Assembly (NCBI GenBank): GCA_005776475.1
Contig: SXPB01000042.1
Location: 1 to 47,133, forward strand
Length of the DNA: 47,133 nt
DNA from: Planctomycetia bacterium
GTDB lineage: Bacteria; Planctomycetota; UBA1135; UBA2386
Direction: 5' to 3'
Made by a program: the position numbers and the translations under genes. Every line of letters begins with the position of its first letter. Position 1 is the stretch's first letter. Positions 17,958-27,461 of this stretch are shown piece by piece. A model generated the notes under the pieces. That model was not told where the DNA came from and made no database searches. It saw only the letters and a list, made by a program, of their open reading frames with translations.

Positions 17958-18074
17958 GGTGGCAGCAAACGGCCAGCGCGAGCGGTCGCCCACGGTGGTG
18001 GTCTCCGCCGGAAGATTCGTCACATTCGCGAACGGGCGCAAGGCCCGTCGCCGGACTGCCTGCGACCAGGCCGC

Positions 18075-19442
18075 TCAGTCGCCGCCGCCGTTCCGCCCAC
18101 CACCACCACCGCCCCGCCCGCCGCCCATCAGGCCCGACAGTCCGGCGGCTGGCACCACTTCGCCAAGCTCGCGCTGCAGGAAGTTCTTGAACTCCGCTCC
18201 ATCGCCGCCGCGCACCACCTTGGCCGCGGCTTCGAGCCACGCCTTCGTGTCCAGCGCCTCTTCGCGCGCCGCGGCCTCTTCGAGCGTCAAGGCGAACTCC
18301 GCATCGCGGCGTGAGGCGAGCACGAACGCCGCCGTCGATCGCACCTTGGACGACGGATCGCGCAGTGCAGAACGCAGGCCTTCCTGCACCTTCGCCTTGT
18401 CGTCGACCTGGGACAGCGCCAGCAACGCTTGCGCGCGCACTTCAACATTCGGCTCCTTCGCCATCAGCTTGTCGATCTGCGCCAGGGTCTCCTTCTGCGC
18501 GGGGCCACTGCTCGCCATCGCTCGCAGCAGGCGACCGCGCACCTTGTCGTCCTTCTCCAGCTTGTATTGCTTGGCCAGCGCCGCGAAGGCCTTGGGCTCG
18601 GCGATGCGTTCGAGTGCGCCGGCAGCGGCGAAACGAACGGACTCATCGCGGTTGGTCAGATAGCCGCCGATCACGGTGTGGTAGGCCTTCGGCGAGATCA
18701 TGCCCATCGTGTCGAGCGCGCCTGTGACCCAGTTCGCCTGCAGCCCCTTCAAGGTGGAGTCAATGAAGCCGATCGCATCGGGATGGTCGCTCCTCATCAG
18801 CAGCTCGATCTCCGCCAGGTTGCCGAACGCACCGCGGCGGGACTTCCTGACTTCCTTGAGCGCCTCGGCCACCTCTTCCTTGGTCGGCGGCTTGCCATTC
18901 TCGCCACGTTCCACCGCGCCGAAGCTGAGCCGCGTCGGTGCGCGTGCGGCCGTGCTCAGTTCCCACGCGAACTTGGGATCGACCTTCCTGATCGCGTCCA
19001 CCCAGGCCCATTCCAGCTCGCCCTTGGTGATGCGGTACGAAACGGCGCTCAACACGGTGCCGTCCGGGCCGACGAACACATGCTGCGGCGCGATGACGTC
19101 CTCGCCCGGACCGATCTTGAGCACCTGCAGCCGCGCCTGCTGCTCGGCGGCCTGATGCTGGGCGGGCGTCACCCCGGGCACCCGGGGTTCGGTCGCGATC
19201 GAACAGAACACATTGACCGAGAACTGCGACAGCTTGCCGAGGACCGGGTCCTTGTAGTGGTCCGCGACCATCTCGTCGTTGGCGCGTTCCCCGGCGAGGT
19301 TGAAGGCGAACAGGACGACCTTGTTCTCGGCCTTGGCAACCTGCATCGCCTCATCGAAGCGCGGGGTCCAGCGGATCTGGGCTACCGCGGGCGTCAGGAG
19401 GGAGGTGATGGCTACGACTGCGGCCAGGGAACGTGCTTGCAT
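18075..19442 (-). CDS. Secreted protein with thioredoxin-like N-domain and HEAT repeats
   Basis: A 455-residue protein. The ATG at 19442 opens a signal peptide (MQARSLAAVVAITSLLTPAV). Residues ~25-160 resemble the thioredoxin fold used in planctomycete redox-like proteins (RFDEAMQVAKAENKVVLFAF, later PQHVFVGPDGTVLS), but the CxxC position holds AGER and is not redox active. From ~230 onward HEAT-type helices are visible (SVRFAAAGALERIAEPKAF, VRAQALLALSQVDDKAKV, KVRSTAAFVLASRRDAEF), suiting protein binding. The tail is glycine-rich. It lies 117 bases upstream of, and in line with, the deiodinase-like gene, so the two may act together. Confidence 0.75.
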   Translation of the reverse strand: MQARSLAAVVAITSLLTPAVAQIRWTPRFDEAMQVAKAENKVVLFAFNLAGERANDEMVADHYKDPVLGKLSQFSVNVFCSIATEPRVPGVTPAQHQAAEQQARLQVLKIGPGEDVIAPQHVFVGPDGTVLSAVSYRITKGELEWAWVDAIRKVDPKFAWELSTAARAPTRLSFGAVERGENGKPPTKEEVAEALKEVRKSRRGAFGNLAEIELLMRSDHPDAIGFIDSTLKGLQANWVTGALDTMGMISPKAYHTVIGGYLTNRDESVRFAAAGALERIAEPKAFAALAKQYKLEKDDKVRGRLLRAMASSGPAQKETLAQIDKLMAKEPNVEVRAQALLALSQVDDKAKVQEGLRSALRDPSSKVRSTAAFVLASRRDAEFALTLEEAAAREEALDTKAWLEAAAKVVRGGDGAEFKNFLQRELGEVVPAAGLSGLMGGGRGGGGGGRNGGGD

Positions 19443-19547
19443 GGTGATTGGCGCCGGAAGTCGGCGCCCCTGTCTTGGTCCGGATAACGGACGGGGACAG
19501 TGCGAATCACCTTGTGACAAGATGCTGGCAACGACCCGGCCGCGGCC

Positions 19548-20360
19548 TCAGTTCACCCGGAGGTCCCACGTCACGTTGTTCACCGGGGCGTTGCCGCTGG
19601 TGTTGGCGAGGAACAGCTTGCCGGTGCCCGGCACCGGGATCGTCATCGAGAAGGACGTCTGGTTCGGCTGGATCGTCGCCTTGACGACCCCGGCCTGGTC
19701 CTTGATCACCAGGGCGCCGCCACCCGGGGCGCGGGTCATCGATACGGTGTAGTTCTTGGGGACAGGGCTCGCGTTTTCGACGATCGGGCCGGGGGCCTGG
19801 TTGCTGGGCCACGTGGTCGCCGGCGGGATGCTGTAGGGGCCGAAGTCGAACCCGAACACCGCTTCGCCGGTCCCCGCGGTCACACCGATGTTGGTGACGA
19901 CGAGGTTGCTGGCGGCGACCTGGCCGGTGGGGGCCAGCACGAGGGCCTGCAGCGCGAGGTCGAGACCGGTCAGCGCCGGATCCGGCGGGATCGGCAACGT
20001 CATCGAGCCGAGGCCCAGGGGGGAGAGCGGCAGCGGCATCGTGCCGAGCAAGGCCAGCGGATCGAGATACAACGCCAGCGGATCCGCGAACGGGTGCCAG
20101 GCGGGCCACACGTTCGTGCTGATGCCGGTGATGCCAAACGTGAACCCGGGCGCCATCAGGCCCCAGCTCGCAGTACCGCCGACGATCGGCGGCATGCCGC
20201 CGTCGAGTCGCACGACGCCGCCGGGCGGGATCCCGCCGGAGGCACCGAACATGGGTTCGTGGGCGGCGCGGGCGTCTTGGGCCACTGCGCTGCCGATGGC
20301 GAGGCCGACGAGGCAGGTGGTGCGGAGGAGGGAGCGGACGGTGTTGGCTTCTGCGTTCAT
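19548..20360 (-). CDS. Secreted protein of unknown function
   Basis: A 270-residue protein starting at the ATG at 20360, which opens a signal peptide (MNAEANTVRSLLRTTCLVGL, cleavage near SAVAQ). The mature part is rich in Pro, Gly, Leu and Thr, with LALYLDPLALLGTMPLPLSP and DLALQALVLAPTGQVAASN in the middle. It ends in a Thr/Val/Asn-rich beta-sheet segment (PNQTSFSMTIPVPGTGKLFL, then VNNVTWDLRVN). The middle resembles the shared secreted-protein domain, but the end does not. No motif for catalysis is visible. It is followed on the same strand by the Trx/HEAT gene after 105 bases. Confidence 0.6.
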   Translation of the reverse strand: MNAEANTVRSLLRTTCLVGLAIGSAVAQDARAAHEPMFGASGGIPPGGVVRLDGGMPPIVGGTASWGLMAPGFTFGITGISTNVWPAWHPFADPLALYLDPLALLGTMPLPLSPLGLGSMTLPIPPDPALTGLDLALQALVLAPTGQVAASNLVVTNIGVTAGTGEAVFGFDFGPYSIPPATTWPSNQAPGPIVENASPVPKNYTVSMTRAPGGGALVIKDQAGVVKATIQPNQTSFSMTIPVPGTGKLFLANTSGNAPVNNVTWDLRVN

Positions 20361-20479
20361 TGTGGTTCTCGGTAGGGCGACGGGGATAGGTCTGCCTTCT
20401 GAACCGCATGCGGAGGCCGCAACCGGAGGGCCTTCCTTCGAATTGTTGCCGGCTCGACCGGTGCGCGACGGCGGCGCGT

Positions 20480-20707
20480 GCGCACGGCCTGGCGACGTTC
20501 GTCGCCGCGGGGTTCGAGCACAGCATCGCGAACATGTACTTCGTGCCGCTCGCCCTGTTCCTGGACGTGCCCGGCACCGGCGTCGCACTCGGCTGGGACG
20601 GCTTCGTGCGCAACCTCGTGCCGGTGACGCTCGGCAACCTGGTCGGCGGTGCGGGCCTCGTCGGTGCGGTCTACTGGATCGTCTACCGGCGGCCGGTGCT
20701 CAGCTGA
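20480..20707 (+). pseudogene. Remnant: C-terminal end of a formate/nitrite channel (FocA/NirC type)
   Basis: The frame reads GLATFVAAGFEHSIANMYFV, then PLALFL, then ALGWDGFVRNLVPVTLGNLV and GGAGLVGAVYWIVYRR. This is the highly conserved end of the FNT channel family (GFEHSxANM, NLxPVTLGNxVGG). A whole member has about 280 residues and six helices; only the last two helices survive. Sequence before ~20480 is not family-like, and no suitable start is present. It lies between two minus-strand secreted-protein genes and is surely not functional as a channel. Confidence 0.85.
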
Positions 20708-20792
20708 CGCGGTCGTCGTCGAGTCGCGACGCGCTAGAAGGTGCCGATCCATCGCATGTCGCTGACCGCCCGGACAACGACACGGCAGCAGC

Positions 20793-23168
20793 CTACGGGG
20801 CGATGATCAGCGTCAGCGCGTTGCTGATGTCGACATTGAGCGCCTGGCACCAGAGCGCAGCACCCGCGGTTCCCGGCGGCACGACGAGGCTCAAGCCGCC
20901 GATGCCCGCCGCATCGAGCGGCAGTCCGAACGCGACGGCGCCGGCAAGGTCGATGCCGACGATGCCGAGCGTGCCGAGGTCGAGCTTCCCCGGCCCGGGG
21001 CCGAACGCGAGGATCGCGAAGCTGTTTGGTACGCCGCCGTCGACCCGGAACGTGATCGTCTGCGCCACCTGCGGCGTGCCGAACAGCAGCAGGTCGAAGT
21101 CGAGCGGGCTGCCGGTGCGGCGGGCGTCGTAGCGCCGGCCGGTGCCGGCCTGCACCGGCGGCGCGTTCGCGGTCGGCGTCCACAGGTACCACTGGTCGGG
21201 CCCGGCCGCCGGCATGCGGCCGTAGCTGCGATCGGCCTTCTGCAGGATGAAGCGGTAGCCGTCGAGGTAGCGCTTGTTGTTCGCGATGGTGTCGGACAGC
21301 ACGACCCACTCGCCGTCCTTGCTCAACTTGAAGTTGGCGTGCAACGGACCGTCGAGCGGCTCTTCGTCGCACCAGACGCGCACGTAGCCGCCGGCGGGCA
21401 CCATGGTGCCGTTCGGGAACTGCCACTTGGTGACGAGCGCCGGATCGTCGGACAGGTAGTGCCCGGTCAGGTCGTACGGCACGGCGCCGGTGTTGTGCAC
21501 TTCGATCCAGTCCTCGAACTCGTTGGCTTCATCGACGTCGATCGTCTCGTTGTCGGCCAGCAGTTCGGACACTCGCAGCGGACCGAACGGCGTGCCACCT
21601 TCGCTGCGCACCGACAGGAAGACGTGTTCGGCTTCCGGCGGGAACACCTGCACGGTGTTGCTGGTGTTGCGGGCGTGCACGTAGTAGCGCATCAGCTGCA
21701 GCGGCCCGGGTGCCGTGAACGACGCGCCCCAGATGCCGTCGCCGGCGGCGCCATCGTTGTGCAACCCGTCGTCGAACATCGGCGTCGGCGTGAACGGTCC
21801 GGCGACCGACGCGCGCAGCTCCACGGCGGCGATGGCCGGCGTGCCGACCACGCGGGCAGTGACCCAGAACGGCTGGCCCGGCAGGGCCAGCGGCTGCAAC
21901 GCCGTGACCTGCGTGATCTGCGGCTCGGGCTTGGTCAGGTCGATCTGGGTGTCGAGGAACGCGCGGCGATTCAGCGCGACCTGCTGCAGGCCGTGCACGT
22001 AGTGGAACGACATGAAGACGCTGCCCGTGAACGACGGATTGAAGTACGCCGGGTAGAGCAGATTCGGGTCCGTCTGCACGTGCGGGAGGATCAGGCTTTG
22101 GTACTGCGCGTTGAGCGGCTGCAGCACATTGGTCCAGTCCATCCAGCGGTTCTTGGCGGTGCGGTAGTGCGCGAAGTACAGCTCGCGCCACTCCGGCACC
22201 GCGAGCAGCTTCTGCACCAGCGGGTACGACGACGACGTGGCGTTCTGCAGGATCGGGTAGTTCCAGGGGTTGGTCGCCGGTCCGTGCACCCCGAACGACT
22301 CGTTGAGATCCCACGGGATCATGTTCATGCGCCCGTCGGTCGGATCGAAGTACATGTAGTAGTTGTGGCCGGCCCCCATGTAGTCGTCGGAGTTGACCAG
22401 CATGTTCATCAACGCCATGTACCAGAGCGCCCGGTCGACGTTGAGCACCTGCTCAATCACGGTCTTGAAGTTCGCAGTCGGCGTGTTGTTGAGCTTGTCG
22501 ATCAGGTTGACGAGGTCGGTCCAGACGTTCGGGTGCGTCGGCGTCTTCGCTTCGTAGCTGTTGAAGTAGAGGCCGGGCGTGCTGCCGAGCCAGTTGAGTC
22601 GTGACGTGCCCACCGCCGCTGCCCCGGGGCGGTCGCCCTTGTAGCGATCGCCTTCGTCGCTGCTGAACCACGTGCGCACGAAGTCCTTGTTCGGCTGCTC
22701 GACCAGGATGTAGAGGCCCCAATAGGTGCCGTTCAGGTGCAGTCGGAAGTAGGCGGTGCGTGGCGACGGGATGAAGTCGCGCATCACGCGGTAGCTGATG
22801 GTCTCGCGGGTCAGGGTCGGGTCGACCGCGCCGTTGTTGAGGTTGAGCGTCGAGAAGCCGTAGATCGCCTGGTTCTGGACGAACGCGTCCATCGTCAGGT
22901 TGAACGGCTTCTTGTTGCCCGCGACCATCGACGAACTCGAGCTGCGCATCCGGATGCCGACGCTCGGGTAGGTGATGCCGTCGACGACCAGCGTGGCCGG
23001 AATGTCGAGGCCGGTGGACTGTGAGTTCTGCAGGTCCTGCCACCAGGTCGGCTGCGCGAACGTGAAGTAGAAGTCGCGCACCTGGGTCATGTCCCAGAGA
23101 TCCTGGGCGGCGGCCGGGCGGGCGAACGACAGCAGGAAGGCGAGGACGGCGAGGGCGGTCTTGAGCAT
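20793..23168 (-). CDS. Secreted CotH-kinase-like protein with lamin-tail domain
   Basis: A 791-residue protein with signal peptide (MLKTALAVLAFLLSFARPAA). Residues ~55-400 form a CotH-type kinase domain: GIRMRSSSSSMVAGNKKPFN (start), TYWGLYILVEQPNKDFVRTW, and the DLNES motif at 287-291 within NMIPWDLNESFG. Around 530-620 is a lamin-tail domain (RVSELLADNE, then FEDWIEVHNTGAVPYDLTGH). The last ~110 residues are the shared secreted-protein C-terminal domain, ending SNALTLIIAP. CotH proteins are atypical kinases that phosphorylate secreted or surface proteins; here the target is unknown. The start is the only one giving a signal peptide. Confidence 0.9.
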   Translation of the reverse strand: MLKTALAVLAFLLSFARPAAAQDLWDMTQVRDFYFTFAQPTWWQDLQNSQSTGLDIPATLVVDGITYPSVGIRMRSSSSSMVAGNKKPFNLTMDAFVQNQAIYGFSTLNLNNGAVDPTLTRETISYRVMRDFIPSPRTAYFRLHLNGTYWGLYILVEQPNKDFVRTWFSSDEGDRYKGDRPGAAAVGTSRLNWLGSTPGLYFNSYEAKTPTHPNVWTDLVNLIDKLNNTPTANFKTVIEQVLNVDRALWYMALMNMLVNSDDYMGAGHNYYMYFDPTDGRMNMIPWDLNESFGVHGPATNPWNYPILQNATSSSYPLVQKLLAVPEWRELYFAHYRTAKNRWMDWTNVLQPLNAQYQSLILPHVQTDPNLLYPAYFNPSFTGSVFMSFHYVHGLQQVALNRRAFLDTQIDLTKPEPQITQVTALQPLALPGQPFWVTARVVGTPAIAAVELRASVAGPFTPTPMFDDGLHNDGAAGDGIWGASFTAPGPLQLMRYYVHARNTSNTVQVFPPEAEHVFLSVRSEGGTPFGPLRVSELLADNETIDVDEANEFEDWIEVHNTGAVPYDLTGHYLSDDPALVTKWQFPNGTMVPAGGYVRVWCDEEPLDGPLHANFKLSKDGEWVVLSDTIANNKRYLDGYRFILQKADRSYGRMPAAGPDQWYLWTPTANAPPVQAGTGRRYDARRTGSPLDFDLLLFGTPQVAQTITFRVDGGVPNSFAILAFGPGPGKLDLGTLGIVGIDLAGAVAFGLPLDAAGIGGLSLVVPPGTAGAALWCQALNVDISNALTLIIAP

Positions 23169-23317
23169 GGTGGGCCGAGGGCTCGGGGCTCCAGCATGCT
23201 ACCCAAAACCGCAGGCTACGCCGGAGTGCGCATGGCTAGGTCGACCGGCGACGTACACAGTGCTGCCCGCCGCCAGCGCCCGCCGCTGCCGCGGCCACGG
23301 TTGGCAAGCCTGCGGCC

Positions 23318-23660
23318 GTGCCTCACATCGTGCTGGCGACGGACCTCTCCGAAGAGTCCAAGCGCGCGTTCGCTCCGACTGCGGCGGTGGCGCGGCGCCT
23401 CGGCATGCGGATCACGCTGGTGAGCGTGCTCGAGACGATGCCGTTCATGCCGACGGAGACCGGGCTCGTCGCGCACTATCCACTTCCCGAACACGTGCGT
23501 GGCGACACGACGCAGGCACTCGCCAGGCTGGCGACGGCGTTCGGGAACGACGTGTGCCCCAGGACCGAAGTGCTCGACGGGGCCGATGCGGCAGCGGCGA
23601 TGTGCAAAACGGATCGGGCCTGGGCACGCGGCCGTCGTCGTGGTTCCATGGGGGCGCCAC
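23318..23660 (+). pseudogene. Truncated, frameshifted universal stress protein (UspA type)
   Basis: From the GTG at 23318 the frame reads HIVLATDLSEESKRAFAPTA, AVARRLGMRITLVSVLE and EVLDGADAAAAMCK, a normal UspA N-terminal two-thirds (to about 23608). The homology then seems to move to the next frame, where GHAAVVVVPWGRHAF resembles the family's 'VVV.S.HGR.GF' strand and turn. The ATP-binding G-x2-G-x9-G(S/T) segment is missing, and the sequence runs into the leader of the secreted-protein gene at 23694. I read it as a gene broken by a frameshift and loss of its end. Confidence 0.7.
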
Positions 23661-23693
23661 GCATTCACTGCCCAAGGGGCAAGGACCAGTTCC

Positions 23694-26096
23694 ATGCGCG
23701 TACCTTCCTGGTTCGTCTCGATCGCCATTTCCGTGGGCGCCATCGGCACGTCGCTGCGAGCCCAATGCGCCAATGCATGGCTGCCGGGCGAAGCGGTGCC
23801 CGGTGTGCTTGGCGAGGTCTTCGCCACCGCGACGTGGGATCCCGACGGTGCCGGTCCGTTGCCCGCGCAACTGGTGGTTGGCGGCAGCTTCACGGTCGCC
23901 GGCGATGTCTTCTGTGCGAACATCGCCAGCTTCGACCACGCGACCGGCACCTGGTCGAGCCTCGGCGTCGGCACGAATGGCGCTGTGCGCGCGCTGGCCA
24001 TCCTGCCGACGGGCGAACTCGTCGCGGCGGGTTCGTTCACGCAGGCCGGTGGAGTGGCGGCGGCCCGCATCGCCCGCTGGAACGGCAACGCGTGGTCGCC
24101 GCTCGGCAGCGGCTTCGACGCCGAAGTGGTTGCCTTGTGTCTCGGGCCGAACGGCATCCTCGTCGCCACGGGTTCGTTCCTCGCCGCGGGCGGGATCCCG
24201 GCGAGTCGCATCGCGCAGTGGGACGGCGCGAACTGGTCGGCGTGTGGTTCGGGGCTCAGTGCCCCGGGTGCCGCACTCGTGCAACTCGCGACGGGCGAAG
24301 CTGTCGTCGGCGGTGGCTTCTGGACGGCCGGCGGGCTTGTGGCCAACGGCGTCGCGAGCTGGAACGGCTCGTCGTGGGCGCTGCTGGGCAATGGCGTCGG
24401 CCCCATCGTGCGGGCCATCGCGGTGGCGCCGAACGGCGACCTCGTCGCTGCCGGCTTCAATGGCATCATCCAACGCTGGAACGGCGCCACCTGGACGCCG
24501 ATGCCGCAGGCGAACATCACGACGAACGCGCTGACGTTCCTGCCGAACGGCGACCTGCTCGCCCACGGCTGGTTGCCGTATGGCCAGGGGCTGCTGTCGC
24601 TTTTCAACGGCACCTGGACGTCGATCACGACGATGGGGCTCGTGAACACGCTCCGCACGGAGGCCAACGGCAGCGTGGTCCTGGGTGGGACCTTCCGGAT
24701 CGGCGGCGGCGTCAGCCTCGCCACCTGGAACGGCACGTTCGCTCCGATCGGCACCGGGTTCGACAATTGGGTCGGCGGCGTGTGCGCGTTGCCCGATGGT
24801 GGCATGGTCGTCGTCGGCAATTTCCAGCGCGCTGGCGCCACGCTCGCCAAAGGCATCGCGCGGTGGAACGGCGCGAACTGGTCCGCCCTCGGTTCGGGCG
24901 CGAACGGCAGTCTGTCCGCGGTGACGGCGTTGCCGAACGGTGACATCGTCGCCGGTGGCTCGTTCACGCAGATCGATGGTGTCGCCGCCAACTACGTCGC
25001 ACGATGGAACGGCACCGCGTGGTCGGCCCTCGGCGCTGGCGTGGGCGGCTTCGTCAGCGCGCTGGCAACGCTGCCGAACGGACAACTGCTCGCGGCGGCC
25101 CGCGCCTACAACCAGTTCCCGACAACCATCGTTCGCTGGAACGGCAGTGTCTGGCAACCACTCGGCGCGGCGACCAACCATCTGGTGACCGACCTGCTGG
25201 TGCTGCCGAACGGTGACATCATCGCGTCCGGCGAGTTCACTGCGATCGGTGCTGCACCGGTGAATCGCATCGCGCGCTGGGACGGCACGACGTGGACGTC
25301 GATCGCGTATCCCGGCAGCCGCGCGTACGGCCTCTCGCTGCTGCCGAACGGGGATCTGCTGGCCAGCGATTACGCCGGCGTCTGGCGCTGGAACGGCCTC
25401 GCGTGGTCGACGGTCGGCAGCGCGTTCAACGGCACCGTCGCCAACGTGCTCGGGTTGCCGAACGGCGACGTGCTCGCCATTGGCTACTTCCTTCAGGCAG
25501 GCGGCCAACCCGCGAATCGCATCGCGCGCTGGAATGGCGCCACGTGGACGGCGGTCGGCGCCGGCTTCGATTCCTACGCCCTCGACATCGCGCGCCTCAC
25601 GAACGACGACGTCGTGGTCACCGGCCCGTTCATGACCGCGGGTGACCAGGTCTCGACGTCGGTGGCGCGCTTGACGACGACGTGCCCGGCGAGCGCTGTG
25701 CCGTTCGGTGCTGGCTGCACAGGCAGCGGTGGCTTGAACTCGCACACCGCGACGGCGTTGCCGTGGCTCGGGGCGACGTTCCGCGCCGAAGCGAGCGGCA
25801 TGCCGGCGAACGGTTTCGTGGTCGCGGTCACCGGTTTCAACCAGGTCGCAGTTCCGTTGCCGTGGGTGCTGGTCGAGGCCCTGCCCGGTTGCCAGGGCCT
25901 CGTGACTCCGGATGCGGTCGAGTTGCTGCTGCCGGTCGCCGGACGCGTGCAGACACAGCTCGCGATTCCCGCCAACGCCGGCCTCGTCGGCCTCGCGCTG
26001 CACCAATACGTGGTCGCGTTCGAACTCGGTGCGGTGGGGCAGATCGCGGCGATCACCAGCTCCAACGCGCTGACCCTGCAGATCGGCTCGTTCTAG
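23694..26096 (+). CDS. Secreted repeat protein with about a dozen W-N-G repeats
   Basis: An 800-residue protein. The ATG at 23694 opens a signal peptide (MRVPSWFVSIAISVGAIGTS). Residues ~50-660 consist of roughly a dozen repeats of 40-50 residues of the type 'GGSFTxAGGVxAxRIARWNG' followed by 'xxWSxLGSGxxxxVxALxxLPNGDLVA', a beta-propeller-like repeat frequent in secreted planctomycete and myxobacterial proteins. The last ~135 residues are the shared C-terminal domain (VPFGAGCTGSGGL, later TSSNALTLQIGSF). It is a candidate surface-binding protein; its ligand is unknown. The repeats are divergent enough in DNA not to be simple tandem duplications. Confidence 0.8.
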   Translation: MRVPSWFVSIAISVGAIGTSLRAQCANAWLPGEAVPGVLGEVFATATWDPDGAGPLPAQLVVGGSFTVAGDVFCANIASFDHATGTWSSLGVGTNGAVRALAILPTGELVAAGSFTQAGGVAAARIARWNGNAWSPLGSGFDAEVVALCLGPNGILVATGSFLAAGGIPASRIAQWDGANWSACGSGLSAPGAALVQLATGEAVVGGGFWTAGGLVANGVASWNGSSWALLGNGVGPIVRAIAVAPNGDLVAAGFNGIIQRWNGATWTPMPQANITTNALTFLPNGDLLAHGWLPYGQGLLSLFNGTWTSITTMGLVNTLRTEANGSVVLGGTFRIGGGVSLATWNGTFAPIGTGFDNWVGGVCALPDGGMVVVGNFQRAGATLAKGIARWNGANWSALGSGANGSLSAVTALPNGDIVAGGSFTQIDGVAANYVARWNGTAWSALGAGVGGFVSALATLPNGQLLAAARAYNQFPTTIVRWNGSVWQPLGAATNHLVTDLLVLPNGDIIASGEFTAIGAAPVNRIARWDGTTWTSIAYPGSRAYGLSLLPNGDLLASDYAGVWRWNGLAWSTVGSAFNGTVANVLGLPNGDVLAIGYFLQAGGQPANRIARWNGATWTAVGAGFDSYALDIARLTNDDVVVTGPFMTAGDQVSTSVARLTTTCPASAVPFGAGCTGSGGLNSHTATALPWLGATFRAEASGMPANGFVVAVTGFNQVAVPLPWVLVEALPGCQGLVTPDAVELLLPVAGRVQTQLAIPANAGLVGLALHQYVVAFELGAVGQIAAITSSNALTLQIGSF

Positions 26097-26129
26097 CCGT
26101 TCGAACCGTGGCTGCGTTCCGTCGGTCGG

Positions 26130-26270
26130 TCAGACGTTGCCGAGGCGCCACGCGAGGCCGTTGCTCACGATGACCTCGAGCGGGGTGCTGGCCCGGTGCT
26201 GGGGCGCAGCGACGGTCGCCCAGGTGTCGCCGTGGTCGCCGGTCGGCGCGTTCCCTTCGCCATTCCGTCC
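26130..26270 (-). pseudogene. Possible remnant of a secreted-protein tail
   Basis: The 309 bases between two plus-strand secreted-protein genes (26097-26405) hold, on the minus strand, a frame ending STPLEVIVSNGLAWRLGNV before a TGA. That ending resembles the tails of the shared C-terminal domain (compare VTGGLAFRIQ at 8572 and SNALTL elsewhere). No start or upstream domain can be found. Low confidence. Confidence 0.35.
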
Positions 26271-26405
26271 GACGTGCGCGACTTTCGCTACGATCGCAAG
26301 CCATCGGCCGCACGCCGACCATGGCATCTGGGTGCATGGCGCCGCGCCGCCCAGGAATCGAGATTTCGCATGGGAATCACGCACCTGGTTTCGCTGGTGA
26401 AGGTC

Positions 26406-27446
26406 ATGCACCCTCTGACCCCACGCGCAACGACGACGTTGCGGTTCGCGGCGTTCGCCCTCGGCGTGGCTTCGGCGACTGCGCAGGCCGTGCCGATCGC
26501 CATCGCCAACCACGGATTCGAACAGCCGGCGATCGCCGCCGGCACCTTTGCCACGAACGCGCCGCCACCGGGCTGGTCCGGCTACGGCGCCTTGAACTTC
26601 GGCGCGCGCACGATCGGCGTGCTGCATCCCGCGACGACGACGCTCTACACGGTGCCGCCGCCCGAAGGTGCGCAGGTCGGGGTGGTGTTCCTGATGGACA
26701 ACCCCGCCAACCAGTTGCAGTTCGCCAACAGCGAAGCGGGGCTGCAGCAGGTTCTCGGCGCCGTGCTGCAGACCAACCGGCGCTACGTGTTGACGGTCGC
26801 CATCGGCAACATCGGCAACGACGTCGCGGCGCCGTTCTTGTTTGGCGGCTTCCCCGGCTATCGCGTCGCGCTGCAAGCCGGCGGCGTGACGATCGGTGTC
26901 GACAGCGGTGCGGTGTTGCCGCCGGAAGCCGGGTTTCTCACCACGACGCTGGTCGTCGATGTGCCGGCCGTGCATCCGCAGGCCGGGTTGCCGCTGCGCA
27001 TCCGCCTCGGCAATCGCAACGCGGCACCGGGCATCGAAGTGAACTTCGACGACGTGCGGCTCACGGTCGAACCGACGGCGACCTGGACCGATCTTGGTCA
27101 GGGACTCGCCGGCGCCGGCGGCATCCCGTCGTTGGTTGGCACCGGCTCGATGCTCGGTGGGTCGACGAACAACCTCGCCGTCGCGGGAGCGCCTGGCGGC
27201 GGGTTGGGGGTGCTGGTGATCGGGCTCGCGGCGGTGAATCAGCCGTTGTTCGGCGGCACGCTGGTCCCGGCGCCTGAGCTCTTGTTCCTGCTGGTCGCCA
27301 ACGGCTCGGGTGCGACGTCGTTTCCCTTCGCGCTCGCGACGCCGCCGCCGAGCGGCACCGAGTTGTTCGCGCAGTACTGGGCATTCGATGCTTCCGTGCC
27401 AACGGGATTCGCGGTCAGCAACGCAGTGCGAGCTTCCGTGCCCTGA
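26406..27446 (+). CDS. Secreted protein with jelly-roll-like domain
   Basis: A 346-residue protein from the ATG at 26406, which opens MHPLTPRATTTLRFAAFALG and a cleavage site near ATAQA; an ATG 12 codons upstream is possible. The mature N-domain starts IAIANHGFEQPAIAAGTFAT, then PPPGWSGYG and later RYVLTVAIGNIGND and NFDDVRLTV. This pattern (an 'N-x-x-FE-P' opening and a closing 'FDDVRLT') is typical of carbohydrate-binding-like jelly-roll domains in exported proteins. The last 110 residues form the shared C-terminal domain, ending FAVSNAVRASVP. Likely extracellular; ligand unknown. Confidence 0.7.
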   Translation: MHPLTPRATTTLRFAAFALGVASATAQAVPIAIANHGFEQPAIAAGTFATNAPPPGWSGYGALNFGARTIGVLHPATTTLYTVPPPEGAQVGVVFLMDNPANQLQFANSEAGLQQVLGAVLQTNRRYVLTVAIGNIGNDVAAPFLFGGFPGYRVALQAGGVTIGVDSGAVLPPEAGFLTTTLVVDVPAVHPQAGLPLRIRLGNRNAAPGIEVNFDDVRLTVEPTATWTDLGQGLAGAGGIPSLVGTGSMLGGSTNNLAVAGAPGGGLGVLVIGLAAVNQPLFGGTLVPAPELLFLLVANGSGATSFPFALATPPPSGTELFAQYWAFDASVPTGFAVSNAVRASVP

Positions 27447-27461
27447 GTCGCGGTTGCGGAG

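Noticed and set aside
23661-24943. Continuation of the UspA frame far into the next gene as one large protein
   Set aside because: After the UspA-like part the frame is an Arg-rich shadow of the secreted-protein gene at 23694, which has its own signal peptide and repeats.
23445-26006. An 853-codon open frame on the minus strand
   Set aside because: It is the antisense shadow of the W-N-G repeat protein; its apparent repeats only mirror those of the real gene.
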